A stretch of 38,998 nt of DNA from Paracoccaceae bacterium (GTDB lineage: Bacteria; Pseudomonadota; Alphaproteobacteria; Rhodobacterales; Rhodobacteraceae). Below are positions 14,878 through 23,536 of the stretch, piece by piece. The stretch spans positions 1 through 38,998 of the forward strand of contig JABSSC010000039.1 in NCBI GenBank assembly GCA_013214635.1, read 5' to 3'. Position numbers and translations under genes: made by a program. Every line of letters begins with the position of its first letter. Position 1 is the stretch's first letter. Under the pieces are notes generated by a model, which saw only the letters and a list, made by a program, of their open reading frames with translations, was not told the origin of the DNA and searched no databases.

Positions 14878-15342
14878 ATGGCCGGTCAGGTAGAGGCAAA
14901 ACTTGCGGAACTTGGTGTAGAATTGCCCGACGCTTTGGCGCCTGCGGCCAATTATGTGCCGTATGTTCAGGTGGGCAGCATCCTTTATGTGTCCGGTCAG
15001 CTGCCGCTGGGGCCAGACGGTTTGACGGTCGGAAAACTTGGCGCAGACATGGAGGTTCCCGCAGGCGCGGCTGCGGCCAAGCTTTGCGCAATTCAGCTTC
15101 TGGCGCAGGTCAAAAAGGCGTGTGGCGGTGACCTTGATCGGCTCAAGCAGATCGTCAAACTGACAGCCTTCGTCAACTCGGCGCCAGACTTTGGTGAACA
15201 GCACTTGGTGGCCAATGGAGCCACGGATTTTCTTGTTGAGGTGCTGGGCGACGCGGGGCGCCCGTCGCGGTCGGCCATGGGGGCCGGAGCGTTGCCACTG
15301 GGCGTCGCGGTCGAGATTGAAGGCATTTTCGAGATCGAATGA
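14878..15342 (+). CDS. RidA/YjgF-YER057c family protein
   Basis: 154 residues. Members are trimeric cytosolic proteins, several of which hydrolyse reactive enamine/imine intermediates released by PLP enzymes. Seen: PAANYVPYVQVGSILYVSGQ, LPLGPDG, then a QLLAQVKKACGGDLDRLKQI helix, and GRPSRSAMGAGALPLGVAVEI, where RSAMGA replaces the usual RxAxxVxxLP-type segment, as in the longer (about 150-residue) RidA subgroup found in alphaproteobacteria. The residue corresponding to the deaminase arginine is plausibly the Arg in RPSRSA. The frame extends to 14794, but ATG 14878 is preceded by GAGGAG. Its stop overlaps the glycerophosphodiesterase start (ATGA). Confidence 0.9.
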   Translation: MAGQVEAKLAELGVELPDALAPAANYVPYVQVGSILYVSGQLPLGPDGLTVGKLGADMEVPAGAAAAKLCAIQLLAQVKKACGGDLDRLKQIVKLTAFVNSAPDFGEQHLVANGATDFLVEVLGDAGRPSRSAMGAGALPLGVAVEIEGIFEIE

Positions 15343-16112
15343 GCCCGCCGCTCGACCCGTCTTTCGTAAAGATGCCGCTGGCCCATCGCGCTCTGCATGA
15401 TGTGGCGGCGGGTCGCCCGGAGAATTCTCGCGCGGCGGTGCAAGCCGCGATCGACGCGGGCTATGGCATCGAGATCGACGTGCAGCGCAGCACAGATGAT
15501 CGGGCGATGGTCTTTCACGACTATGATCTGAAGCGCCTCACAGGGCAGTCTGGGCCGATCCAACAGCGCAAGTCGGAAGAATTGGCGCTCGTCGAACTGA
15601 CCGGCGGGTCCGAGGGTGTGCCAACCTTGCGCGAGGTTTTGGCGTTGGTGGACGGGCGGGTGCCCTTGCTGGTTGAGATCAAGGATCAGGACGGGGCCTT
15701 GGGGCCGAATGTCGGGCCGCTGGAACGTTCGGTGGCGGAGGATGTCTCTGGCTATGTCGGACCGTTGGCCGTGATGTCGTTCAATCCGGAAAGTGTCCGG
15801 GCCTTTGCCGCGCACGCGCCTGACGTGACGCGCGGGCTGACCACAGGCGCGTTTAGGTTCGTGAACTGGGGTCTTGTGCCCAAGGCGCGGCGGGCGGCCT
15901 TGCGGGAGATTCCCGATTTTGACGATCTGGGATGTGCGTTCATCAGTCATGACACGCGCGATCTGGGGCGGGCGCGGGTTGCAGAGCTAAAAACGCAGGG
16001 TGTTCCGATCTTGTGCTGGACGACGCGGTCGGAAACCGAAGAGCGCGCGGCACGGGTTGTTGCCGACAACGTGACATTCGAAGGTTATGCCGCTGCGCGT
16101 CCCGACGCTTGA
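15339..16112 (+). CDS. Glycerophosphodiester phosphodiesterase family protein
   Basis: 257 residues, cytoplasmic (no signal peptide). GDPD catalytic residues are in place: His16-Arg17 in LAHRALHD, Glu28-Asn29 in PENSRAA, Glu45 and Asp47 in IEIDVQ, His60-Asp61 in VFHDYDLKRLTG, and Glu in LLVEIKDQDG. The usual HRG is HRA here. It would hydrolyse glycerophosphodiesters from lipid turnover to glycerol-3-phosphate and an alcohol. It is translationally coupled to ridA, an arrangement common in Rhodobacterales as far as I recall, but the functional link is not obvious. Confidence 0.9.
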   Translation: MSPPLDPSFVKMPLAHRALHDVAAGRPENSRAAVQAAIDAGYGIEIDVQRSTDDRAMVFHDYDLKRLTGQSGPIQQRKSEELALVELTGGSEGVPTLREVLALVDGRVPLLVEIKDQDGALGPNVGPLERSVAEDVSGYVGPLAVMSFNPESVRAFAAHAPDVTRGLTTGAFRFVNWGLVPKARRAALREIPDFDDLGCAFISHDTRDLGRARVAELKTQGVPILCWTTRSETEERAARVVADNVTFEGYAAARPDA

Positions 16113-16162
16113 CGCGGCAGGTCGCGACCCCACCTAGTGATCCATCCCAACGGAACCCGAAT

Positions 16163-17350
16163 ATGCGCGATACTGCCGTCGAAGTGACCATGCTCAACAG
16201 CCTCTCCGCCATTGGCGAAGAGGATTGGGACGCATGCGCGGCTCCGGAAGCGGCGGATGGTGGGCGGCCTATGGACCCGTTCACGACGTATCGGTTCCTC
16301 AAGGCGCTTGAAGACAGCCGGTCGGTCGGTGTCGGCACGGGCTGGGAGCCGCATTACCTTGTCGCGCGGGCCGATGATCAGGTGATCGCGGTCGCGCCGC
16401 TTTATGCCAAGGGTCATTCGCAGGGCGAGTACATCTTCGACCACAACTGGGCGCATGCCTATGAACGCGCGGGCGGGCGGTATTACCCCAAGCTGCAAAT
16501 GGCGGTGCCGTTCACACCGGCCACAGGTCGGCGGTTTTTGGTACGGCCCGGCTATGAGGCGACGGGGCAGGCGGCGTTGGTTCAGGGGGCGGTTCAGATC
16601 GCGTCGGACAACGGGTTGTCTTCGGTCCATGTGACGTTCTGCACAGAGGACGAGGCGCTGGCAGGGGAAGAAATGGGCCTGATGCGGCGGACAACGCAGC
16701 AGTACCATTGGGAAAACCGGGAGTTTGACGACTTTGACGCGTTTCTGGCTGCACTGAGTTCGCGCAAGCGCAAGACCATCCGCAAGGAACGCCGCACCGC
16801 GCAGGACTTTGGGGGCGACATCCTCCAACTGACGGGCGCTGACCTGAAGCCTGAGCATTGGGATGCATTCTGGGTCTTCTATCAGGACACGGGCGCGCGA
16901 AAGTGGGGCACGCCCTATCTGACGCGCAAGTTTTTTGATGTCGCGCAAGAGACGTTGCAAGACGACATCCTGTTGGTGTTGGCCGAGCGGGAGGGGCGAC
17001 CCGTTGCTGGTGCGCTGAACTTTATCGGGCGCGAGACGCTCTTCGGTCGGTATTGGGGCGCAATTGAACATCACCCCTGCCTGCATTTTGAGGCCTGTTA
17101 TTATCAGGCAATCGACTTTGCCATTTCGCAAGACATGTTGCGCGTCGAGGCCGGGGCGCAGGGCGATCACAAGCTGGCGCGGGGATATTTGCCGGTGCAA
17201 ACCCATTCGCTGCATTGGATCGGCGAGCCGCGCTTCCGCGACGCGATTGCGCAGTATCTGGATGCCGAGCGTGCCGCCGTTGACGAAGAAATCGAAGTCT
17301 TAACCACGTATGGCCCGTTCCGCAGGGACGTGCAGGAGGAACAGGAATGA
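16163..17350 (+). CDS. DUF482/FemAB-like GNAT family protein
   Basis: 395 residues. It looks like the COG3146 (DUF482) group, proteins with a duplicated GNAT fold related to FemAB peptidyltransferases. Recognisable pieces are [19 protein letters not shown] near the N-terminus, [44 protein letters not shown] in the middle, and [15 protein letters not shown] with [15 protein letters not shown] towards the C-terminus. Activity and substrate are unknown. The frame opens at 16013, inside the preceding gene, so I use ATG 16163. It ends in an ATGA overlap with the pterin dehydratase gene. Confidence 0.88.
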   Translation: MRDTAVEVTMLNSLSAIGEEDWDACAAPEAADGGRPMDPFTTYRFLKALEDSRSVGVGTGWEPHYLVARADDQVIAVAPLYAKGHSQGEYIFDHNWAHAYERAGGRYYPKLQMAVPFTPATGRRFLVRPGYEATGQAALVQGAVQIASDNGLSSVHVTFCTEDEALAGEEMGLMRRTTQQYHWENREFDDFDAFLAALSSRKRKTIRKERRTAQDFGGDILQLTGADLKPEHWDAFWVFYQDTGARKWGTPYLTRKFFDVAQETLQDDILLVLAEREGRPVAGALNFIGRETLFGRYWGAIEHHPCLHFEACYYQAIDFAISQDMLRVEAGAQGDHKLARGYLPVQTHSLHWIGEPRFRDAIAQYLDAERAAVDEEIEVLTTYGPFRRDVQEEQE

Positions 17351-17646
17351 CCGAGAAACTGACCGGAGAGGCGCGCGACGCCGCGCTTTCCTCGCTGATG
17401 GCGGCGGGCTGGACCGCGACCGATGATGGGCGCGATGCCATCAAGAAGTCGTTCAAGTTCAAGAACTTCCAAGAGGCGTTCGGATGGATGACTGCGATGG
17501 CACTGAAAGCCGAAAAGATGGATCATCACCCGGAATGGTTCAACGTCTACAACCGCGTAGACGTCACGCTCACCACGCATGATGCGGGGGGATTAAGCGC
17601 ATTAGACGCTGAATTGGCATCGCATATGGACGCGACCGCGGGCTGA
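17347..17646 (+). CDS. phhB: Pterin-4a-carbinolamine dehydratase
   Basis: 99 residues, the full family length. The signature [20 protein letters not shown] with [10 protein letters not shown] contains the catalytic histidines. The enzyme dehydrates 4a-hydroxytetrahydrobiopterin after aromatic amino acid hydroxylation. No phenylalanine hydroxylase gene is in this window; the family is also widespread in organisms lacking one, where the role is uncertain. It starts within the stop of the FemAB-like gene (ATGA) and is followed by a MscS channel 44 bp later. Confidence 0.93.
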   Translation: MTEKLTGEARDAALSSLMAAGWTATDDGRDAIKKSFKFKNFQEAFGWMTAMALKAEKMDHHPEWFNVYNRVDVTLTTHDAGGLSALDAELASHMDATAG

Positions 17647-17690
17647 CGCTACTGATTCCACTGGGAACCCCATTAGGGACAGGTGGAGAC

Positions 17691-18500
17691 ATGGAATTTG
17701 AAGAAATGACCGACCCAGGCGTTTGGGTCGATTTGGCAATAAACGTCGGCACGGCGCTTGCGATCATTATCCTTGCGCTATGGATCAGCGGATGGGTCGC
17801 GAACCGCATTCGCAAGATCCCCGAAAAGCAGGAAGAGTTTGACCCGACGCTCGCGCGCTTTTTCGCGTCGATCGTGCGGTATGCAATTCTGGCCTTTGCC
17901 GGGATCGCGGTTCTGTCGCAGTTCGGTATTCAGACAACCTCACTCGCCGCACTGGTCGGTGCCGCTGGTCTGGCCGTTGGTCTGGCCCTGCAAGGCACGC
18001 TAAGCCATCTGGCCTCGGGCGTGATGCTGGTGATGTTCCGGCCCTTCAAGGTTGGTGACTTTGTCGTTGTGGGCGGTCAGATGGGCACGGTGGACGAGAT
18101 CGCGCTTTTCACGACCAAGCTGACCACGGTCGATAACGTGGCGATCATTGTGCCAAACGGCGACGTGTTCTCGGGCGTGATCACCAACTATTCCGCCAAC
18201 GACACGCGCCGTTGCGACATGGTGTTTGGCGTGTCCTATGACGCCGACCTGAAGAAGGCGGAAGAGGTGATCTGGAAGATCGTCAATGCCGATGAGCGCG
18301 TGATGAAGGATCCAGAGCCGTTCGTGAAGGTGACAAACCTTGGTGATTTCTCGGTCGATTTCACGCTGCGCCTCTGGTGCAACGCCGCGGACTACTGGGA
18401 CCTGAAGTTCAACACGACGCGGGCGATCAAGGACGAATTCGACGCCGCCGGGATCGACATTCCGTTCCCGACCTCGATCGAGATCCAAAAAGACGCCTGA
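17691..18500 (+). CDS. Small-conductance mechanosensitive channel (MscS family)
   Basis: 269 residues, close to E. coli MscS (286). Three hydrophobic segments: about 12-40, 64-85, and the pore-lining helix around LVGAAGLAVGLALQGTLSHL with the glycine/alanine packing pattern of MscS TM3. Next come the beta domain FRPFKVGDFVVVGGQMGTVDEI and VPNGDVFSGVITNYS, and a C-terminal alpha/beta domain. It acts as a pressure-release valve in the inner membrane. The start ATG 17691 follows a GGTGGAGAC ribosome-binding sequence. A strong hairpin ends the transcript. Confidence 0.94.
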   Translation: MEFEEMTDPGVWVDLAINVGTALAIIILALWISGWVANRIRKIPEKQEEFDPTLARFFASIVRYAILAFAGIAVLSQFGIQTTSLAALVGAAGLAVGLALQGTLSHLASGVMLVMFRPFKVGDFVVVGGQMGTVDEIALFTTKLTTVDNVAIIVPNGDVFSGVITNYSANDTRRCDMVFGVSYDADLKKAEEVIWKIVNADERVMKDPEPFVKVTNLGDFSVDFTLRLWCNAADYWDLKFNTTRAIKDEFDAAGIDIPFPTSIEIQKDA

Positions 18501-18519
18501 TCTTTCCGGGCCAAAGAAA

Positions 18520-18554
18520 AAGGCCGCCGGACGCATCGTGCGTCGGGCGGCCTT
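18520..18554. terminator. Bidirectional rho-independent terminator
   Basis: AAGGCCGCC (18520-18528) pairs with GGCGGCCTT (18546-18554) and GACGCA with TGCGTC, giving a 15-bp stem interrupted by one G-G mismatch, with a TCG loop. T-rich GTTGTTTTT follows on the plus strand and TTTTCTTT on the minus strand, so it can terminate both the MscS gene and the convergent peroxiredoxin gene. Confidence 0.88.
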
Positions 18555-18573
18555 GTTGTTTTTGCAGGGCTGA

Positions 18574-19062
18574 TCAGAGAAGGTCCCGGATTGCCTCGCC
18601 TGCCGTGAAGTTGCACGCGCCGCGATCTTCTTCGAGGTTGAGCGTCGTCACCTCGCCGTCCTCGACAATCATCGCGTAACGGACGGGGCGATTGAAAAAG
18701 CCCAGTTGCGGGACTGTAAAGGCAAGGCCGATCTCATTGGAATAATCGCCCGTATCGACAAGCATGGTGATCCCGGCGTCATCTGCGCCGGTCTGTTTGG
18801 CCCATTCTGCGGCCACGTGGATGTCATTGACGACGATGCAAATGATCTCATCCACGCCTTTGGCGCGAATCTCATCCGCCGTGCGCACGAAACTTGGCAT
18901 ATGCGCCTGACTGCACGTTGGCGTGAAGGGACCGGGCAGAGAAAAGATCACGACCTTGCGGCCCTTGGTCTTTTCTTCAAGCGTGACCGAGCCGGGCGCC
19001 CCGTCTGCATCGCGGAAGTAGAGTGTTGCTTGGGGGAGTTTGTCGCCAACGGCGATGGTCAT
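18574..19062 (-). CDS. Peroxiredoxin, Prx5/glutaredoxin-dependent type
   Basis: 162 residues, cytoplasmic. The peroxidatic Cys50 lies in SLPGPFTPTCSQAHMPSF, the PxxxTxxC signature. The Prx5 subfamily is indicated by the length and by GVDEIICIVVNDIHVAAEWAK; another cysteine in GACNFTAGEA near residue 150 could be the resolving residue of an atypical 2-Cys mechanism. It reduces hydrogen peroxide and organic hydroperoxides using glutaredoxin or thioredoxin. It is transcribed alone, divergently from the flavoprotein gene across 75 bp. Confidence 0.93.
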   Translation of the reverse strand: MTIAVGDKLPQATLYFRDADGAPGSVTLEEKTKGRKVVIFSLPGPFTPTCSQAHMPSFVRTADEIRAKGVDEIICIVVNDIHVAAEWAKQTGADDAGITMLVDTGDYSNEIGLAFTVPQLGFFNRPVRYAMIVEDGEVTTLNLEEDRGACNFTAGEAIRDLL

Positions 19063-19137
19063 GGCGTGTGCCTTTCATTGCAAATTTCTGGATGTGCCAT
19101 GTAGGGTGCGACCGAGTGCCGGAAAGGGGGGAACCTG

Positions 19138-20346
19138 ATGTCGGGAATTGTTGTTGTCGGAGCAGGGCAGGCCGGGGCGTCGTTGGTCGCGAAACTGCAT
19201 GCGCTGGGATATGACGGCGCCCTGACGCTGATCGGGGATGAGGGCGATCCGCCGTATCAGCGCCCACCTTTGTCCAAGGCCTATCTGAAGGGCGAGATGG
19301 CGCGCGAACGGTTGTATCTGCGGCCCGAGAGTTTCTACCACGACAATGATATCGAGCTGATCACAGGCGCGTCTGTCTCAGGCATCGATACGTCTGCCAA
19401 AACGCTGGAGGTCGGTGGAAAGTCTCTGGGCTATGATCAATTGGCGCTGACCACAGGATCGGTGCCGCGCCGGTTGCCCGCGTCCATCGGCGGGGCGTTG
19501 GCGGGGGTGCATTTTGTGCGGACGCTGGGCGATATCGACGCGATGGCCCCTGCGATTGTCCCCGGTGCGCGCGTTCTGATCGTGGGCGGCGGATATATCG
19601 GGCTGGAAGCGGCAGCGGTCGCGGCCGAGAAGGGTCTTCACGTGACGCTGGTCGAGATGGCGGACCGGATTTTGCAGCGGGTGGCCTGCGCTGCGACATC
19701 AGATTATTTCCGCGCGCTGCATGTGTCGCATGGGGTCGAGATCCGCGAAGCGACGGGGTTGGACCGGTTGACGGGCACAGACGTGGTCACAGGTGCGGTT
19801 CTGTCTGACGGGAGCGCGCTTGAAGTCGATCTGGTGATTGTCGGTGTGGGCATCACGCCAGCAACCGCACTGGCCGAGGCCGCCGGTCTGACCTGCGACA
19901 ACGGGATCGTCGTGGACGAGATGGGGCGCACAAGTGATCCGAGCGTCTGGTCGGCAGGGGATTGCGCGAACTTGCCGTATCGCGGGCATCGTTTGCGTTT
20001 GGAAAGCGTCCAGAACGCCATCGATCAGGCCGAGGCGGTCGCGGCCAATATGCTGGGGGCCGAGACGCCGTATGACCCCAAGCCGTGGTTCTGGTCGGAT
20101 CAGTATGATGTGAAGCTTCAGATTGCGGGGCTGAACATTGGTTATGACCACGTGATTGCCCGCGATGGAGATGGGGGCAGCGTGAGCCATTGGTATTATG
20201 CGGGTGAGCACCTTTTGGCCGTCGACGCGATAAGTGATCCGCGTGCTTATATGGTCGGCAAACGCCTGATCGAAGGCGGTAAGTCGCCTGCACCGTCGGT
20301 GATCGAGGACCCTGCCAGCGATCTCAAGGCGCTCTTGCGCACGTGA
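19138..20346 (+). CDS. FAD-dependent ferredoxin-reductase-like oxidoreductase
   Basis: 402 residues. An N-terminal FAD-binding GAGQAG (8-13) and YQRPPLSKAYLKGE (40-53), an NAD(P)H-binding VLIVGGGYIGLEAAA (146-160), the second FAD motif SVWSAGDCANLPY, and a C-terminal reductase domain beginning near YDPKPWFWSDQYD identify the putidaredoxin/rhodocoxin reductase type. Such enzymes pass electrons from NADH to a 2Fe-2S ferredoxin serving a P450 or a Rieske oxygenase. Neither a ferredoxin nor an oxygenase of that kind is adjacent, so the partner is unknown. The stop overlaps the rsmD GTG start. Confidence 0.91.
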   Translation: MSGIVVVGAGQAGASLVAKLHALGYDGALTLIGDEGDPPYQRPPLSKAYLKGEMARERLYLRPESFYHDNDIELITGASVSGIDTSAKTLEVGGKSLGYDQLALTTGSVPRRLPASIGGALAGVHFVRTLGDIDAMAPAIVPGARVLIVGGGYIGLEAAAVAAEKGLHVTLVEMADRILQRVACAATSDYFRALHVSHGVEIREATGLDRLTGTDVVTGAVLSDGSALEVDLVIVGVGITPATALAEAAGLTCDNGIVVDEMGRTSDPSVWSAGDCANLPYRGHRLRLESVQNAIDQAEAVAANMLGAETPYDPKPWFWSDQYDVKLQIAGLNIGYDHVIARDGDGGSVSHWYYAGEHLLAVDAISDPRAYMVGKRLIEGGKSPAPSVIEDPASDLKALLRT

Positions 20347-20903
20347 GGATCATTGGCGGCACGCGCAAGGGGCTGCGGCTGACCGACGTGGGCAAGGGCG
20401 ACAGTGCTGCGCATTTGCGCCCCACCTCCGACCGGGTGCGTGAAAGCCTGTTCAATCTGTTGATCAATGGCGGGTACGGCGACCCGATCACGGGCGCACG
20501 CGTGCTGGATGTGTTTGCAGGGACCGGGGCGTTGGGGTTAGAGGCGCTATCTCGCGGTTCTGGGTATGCGGCGCTGGTCGACAATGGACGGGCTGCGGGG
20601 CGTTTGATTGCCGAGAACATCGCGAAAGCGCGGTTTGAGGGGGAGGCTGTGCACCTCAGGCGCGACGCACGTCGGTTGGGTGCGAACACAAGCGAGGCGT
20701 TCGATCTGGTTTTCCTCGATCCGCCCTATGGCAAAGGCTTGGTGCCCGAGGTTCTGACGGGGCTCAAGAGCAACGGTTGGCTTTCTGAGGACGCCTTGAT
20801 CGTCGTCGAAGACGCCGAGCAGATACCGATGCCAGAGGGCTTTGAGATGCTGGATCGCCGTACGTACGGCAGCACGCAGATCACGATTATGCGTGTGCGC
20901 TAA
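20343..20903 (+). CDS. rsmD: 16S rRNA (guanine(966)-N(2))-methyltransferase RsmD
   Basis: 186 residues. It starts with GTG at 20343, which forms a GTGA overlap with the preceding gene and gives the canonical MRIIGGTRKGLRL N-terminus. Other family marks: LRPTSDRVRESLFNLL, the SAM-binding VLDVFAGTGALGLEALSRG, and the catalytic LDPPYGKGL (DPPY). It methylates G966 of 16S rRNA in the small subunit. Confidence 0.95.
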   Translation: MRIIGGTRKGLRLTDVGKGDSAAHLRPTSDRVRESLFNLLINGGYGDPITGARVLDVFAGTGALGLEALSRGSGYAALVDNGRAAGRLIAENIAKARFEGEAVHLRRDARRLGANTSEAFDLVFLDPPYGKGLVPEVLTGLKSNGWLSEDALIVVEDAEQIPMPEGFEMLDRRTYGSTQITIMRVR

Positions 20904-20946
20904 GAGGTCGCTGTGCGCGGCGGATGCAATCGTGTAGGCTTACCAC

Positions 20947-21129
20947 ATGGACGACGTGCTCAAACCCGGCGCATTGCCAGTGGAGACACCGGTCGAAAAA
21001 ACCGCTGCCCCGCCCAAACGCACTTGGGCGTTGATGGGGGATGTCGCCACGTTTCGCGGTGGCGTGCCGGAGCATTTGATTCAGTGGAACCGCGCCAAGG
21101 GCGAGGCGGACCCTGACCCTCAGCTATAG
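20947..21129 (+). CDS. Possible small protein of 60 residues
   Basis: ATG at 20947, 43 bp after rsmD, same strand, ending 10 bp inside the convergent map gene. The product (MDDVLKPGALPVETPVEKTA, ending FRGGVPEHLIQWNRAKGEAD and a proline-rich tail) has strong third-position GC and an amino acid mix like real proteins, but no ribosome-binding site stands out and I know no family. It has neither signal peptide nor membrane segment. It could be the last gene of the flavoprotein-rsmD operon, or a chance ORF. Confidence 0.45.
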   Translation: MDDVLKPGALPVETPVEKTAAPPKRTWALMGDVATFRGGVPEHLIQWNRAKGEADPDPQL

Positions 21130-21944
21130 GTCGGGTGGAACTTGCCCGCAGGAGACAGCGTGAAGATGTCCACGCCATCTGCCGTGACGCCAACTGAATG
21201 TTCAAACTGCGCCGAGAGGGACTTGTCGCGGGTGACCGCCGTCCAGTCATCAGACAGGACTTTGGTTTCAGGGCGTCCGAGGTTCACCATCGGCTCGATC
21301 GTAAAGAACATGCCTTCTTCAAGCACGGGTCCAGTTCCGGCGCGGCCGTAGTGGAGGACGTTTGGCGGTGCGTGGAACACACGGCCAAGACCGTGACCGC
21401 AGAAGTCGCGGACAACCGACATGCGGTGCGCTTCGACATAGGCCTGAATGGCGTGGCCGATGTCCCCAAAGGTGTTGCCGGGTTTGACCGCCTCGATACC
21501 TTTGAACAGGGCGTCATGCGTGACCTGAACCAACCGTTCCGACTTACGGGAGATTTTGCCGGCGACATACATCCGGCTGGTGTCGCCATACCAGCCATCG
21601 ACAATGACGGTGACGTCGATGTTCAGGATATCCCCATCCTTGAGCACCTTGCCGCCAGGGATGCCGTGGCAGACGACGTGGTTCACGCTGATGCAGCTTG
21701 CGTGCTTGTAACCTTTGTACCCGATGGTGGCCGAGGTTGCGCCGGCGTCTTCCACCGAGGTGCGGATAAAATCGTCGAGCGCACCGGTCGTGGCGCCGGG
21801 GACGACGAGGTCGGCAACCTCATCCAGAATACGCGCCGCCAATTCACCGGCCTTACGCATGCCAGCGAAGTCTGAGGGTTCGTAAATGCGAATGCCGTCC
21901 TTGGTCAGGCGGCCACGGGTCTTGTCGTCCACAGGTGACTCCAT
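21120..21944 (-). CDS. map: Methionine aminopeptidase, type I
   Basis: 274 residues. All five metal ligands of the pita-bread fold can be seen: Asp110 in ILNIDVTV, Asp121 in YGDTSRM, His184 in FCGHGLGRVFH, Glu217 in FTIEPMVN and Glu248 in QFEHSVGV, with substrate-binding His93 in NHVVCHGIPGGK. It removes the initiator methionine from nascent proteins. The N-terminal 20 residues (DDKTRGRLTKDGIRIYEP) are longer than in E. coli Map. It is followed by no clear terminator and overlaps the end of the 60-codon ORF by 10 bp. The sfsA gene lies 103 bp upstream on the same strand. Confidence 0.96.
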   Translation of the reverse strand: MESPVDDKTRGRLTKDGIRIYEPSDFAGMRKAGELAARILDEVADLVVPGATTGALDDFIRTSVEDAGATSATIGYKGYKHASCISVNHVVCHGIPGGKVLKDGDILNIDVTVIVDGWYGDTSRMYVAGKISRKSERLVQVTHDALFKGIEAVKPGNTFGDIGHAIQAYVEAHRMSVVRDFCGHGLGRVFHAPPNVLHYGRAGTGPVLEEGMFFTIEPMVNLGRPETKVLSDDWTAVTRDKSLSAQFEHSVGVTADGVDIFTLSPAGKFHPTYS

Positions 21945-22047
21945 CCTTGCGGTGCATGTTTAGGCAATCGCGCCAGCAAGCACCAGAGCCGGCATATAGG
22001 GTCTCGGATAAGTGAAGGAAAGGACCTGCGCCTATGCGTCGCTTGGC

Positions 22048-22758
22048 TCAGGTGATCTCAATCGACAACGGGTTGCGCAGCGAAACGCCCGTTGGCGTGA
22101 CCGCTGTGTCGTAGCATATCGCCTCGACCCCTGCATCGCGCGCCGCAGCAAAAGCGGTGGCATAGGCGGGGTCGAGGTCGGCGGCGAGTTTGAATCGGGC
22201 GCAATCGGTGCGTTGCACGAGATAGAACATCACCGCGCGGTGGCCTTGGGCAACGACGTTGGCCAGATCGCGCAAATGCTTGGCGCCGCGTGTTGTGACG
22301 CTGTCGGGAAACTCAGCCCAATCGCCATCGCGGCGCAGATGGACGTTCTTGACCTCAACATAGGCGTCCGGCAGGCCCGGTTCGGTCAGAAGGAAATCGA
22401 CGCGGCTGTTGGTGCCGTATTTGACCTCTGGCCGGACGGTCCCATAAGCGGCAAGCTCGGGTACCGCACGGGCCAGTAACGCCTCTTTAACAACACGGTT
22501 CGGGACGGCGGTGTCGATGCCGGAATAGTGTCCATCCGGAAGCTCGGCCACGCGCCAGGCATATTTCAGCTTTTTCTTCGGGTCGTCATTGGGTTCAAGC
22601 CAGATGCGCAACCCCTCGTCCTTAAGCCCCATCATGCTGCCGGGGTTGGGGCAGTGGGCGGTGACTTCCTCCCCCGTCGCTTCCAGAACGGCATCAGCGA
22701 GGAAGCGCTTGTAGCGGCGGATCAGCCGGGCGGGGACGAGAGGGGTGGTAAACTGCAT
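22048..22758 (-). CDS. sfsA: SfsA family DNA-binding/nuclease-like protein
   Basis: 236 residues. ATG 22758 gives the standard SfsA N-terminus MQFTTPLVPARLIRRYKRFLADA, although the frame is open beyond it. Further marks: VTAHCPNPGSMMGL, RVDFLLTEPGLPDAYVEVKNVHLRRDG, FPDSVTTRGAKHLRDL and the VMFYLVQRTDCARFKLA segment. The D-ExK arrangement (VDFLL...YVEVKNV) resembles a restriction-endonuclease-like active site. It was named for stimulating sugar fermentation in E. coli; its biochemical function is unsettled. It diverges from the CinA-like gene with only 43 bp between the starts. Confidence 0.94.
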   Translation of the reverse strand: MQFTTPLVPARLIRRYKRFLADAVLEATGEEVTAHCPNPGSMMGLKDEGLRIWLEPNDDPKKKLKYAWRVAELPDGHYSGIDTAVPNRVVKEALLARAVPELAAYGTVRPEVKYGTNSRVDFLLTEPGLPDAYVEVKNVHLRRDGDWAEFPDSVTTRGAKHLRDLANVVAQGHRAVMFYLVQRTDCARFKLAADLDPAYATAFAAARDAGVEAICYDTAVTPTGVSLRNPLSIEIT

Positions 22759-22801
22759 CGGCCCCGCCCTATACCGCACGGCAGGAACCGGCAAGGAGAG
22801 C

Positions 22802-23536
22802 ATGATGCCAAACCCCACCGCTGCGATGCTAGTTATCGGGGATGAGATCCTGTCTGGGCGCACGCAGGACACAAACACGCATTACCTTGCCGGGCAGTTG
22901 ACCGAGCGTGGGATCGACCTGTGCGAAGTGCGGGTTGTGTCGGACGATGCGGGGGCGATTGGGGATGCGGCGCGGGCGTTGAGTGCGGCCTATGATCATG
23001 TGTTCACGTCTGGCGGTATCGGGCCGACCCATGATGACATCACCGCAGACGCCATCGGGGCGGCTTTTGGCGCGCATGTTGATGTGCGCGCGGACGCGCG
23101 GGCGATCCTTCAGGCGCATTACGACCGGGTTGGGACCGAGTTGAACGAAGCGCGCTTGCGCATGGCGCGGATACCTGACGCTGCGACCTTAATCGACAAT
23201 CCGGTTTCAGCCGCCCCCGGGTTTACCGTTGGCAATGTGCATGTGATGGCGGGTGTTCCGTCCGTTTTCAAAGCGATGGTGGCGTCGGTTTTGCCGGGTT
23301 TGACCGGAGGCGATCCTCTGGTGTCATCAACCCTTCGCATTTTCCGGGGCGAGGGCGATATCGCGGGGCCTTTGGCGGAACTTGCTACAGCGTATGAGGA
23401 TTTGTCGGTCGGATCCTATCCGTTTTCCAAGGACGGTGTGTATGGCGCGCAGATCGTGATCCGGGGCGCAGATGCCGCGCGCGTTGCGGCGGCGATTGCG
23501 TCGCTCACTGAGACGTTCGGGGCGGATGCCGCATGA
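22802..23536 (+). CDS. CinA-type molybdopterin-binding domain protein (stand-alone)
   Basis: 244 residues. AAMLVIGDEILSGRTQDTNT and HVFTSGGIGPTHDDITADAI are the MoaB/Mog-fold signature of the N-terminal domain of CinA (competence/damage-inducible protein A). The C-terminal nicotinamide-nucleotide amidase (PncC) domain of full CinA is absent, as is usual for the short alphaproteobacterial form. AGGAG precedes tandem ATGs at 22802 and 22805; either could start translation. The stop forms an ATGA overlap with the next GNAT gene. The function of the short form is unproven. Confidence 0.88.
   Translation: MMPNPTAAMLVIGDEILSGRTQDTNTHYLAGQLTERGIDLCEVRVVSDDAGAIGDAARALSAAYDHVFTSGGIGPTHDDITADAIGAAFGAHVDVRADARAILQAHYDRVGTELNEARLRMARIPDAATLIDNPVSAAPGFTVGNVHVMAGVPSVFKAMVASVLPGLTGGDPLVSSTLRIFRGEGDIAGPLAELATAYEDLSVGSYPFSKDGVYGAQIVIRGADAARVAAAIASLTETFGADAA

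Noticed and set aside
16085-17215. Minus-strand frame of 376 codons across the FemAB-like gene
   Set aside because: Shadow frame; the plus-strand gene has family motifs and the overlap chain.
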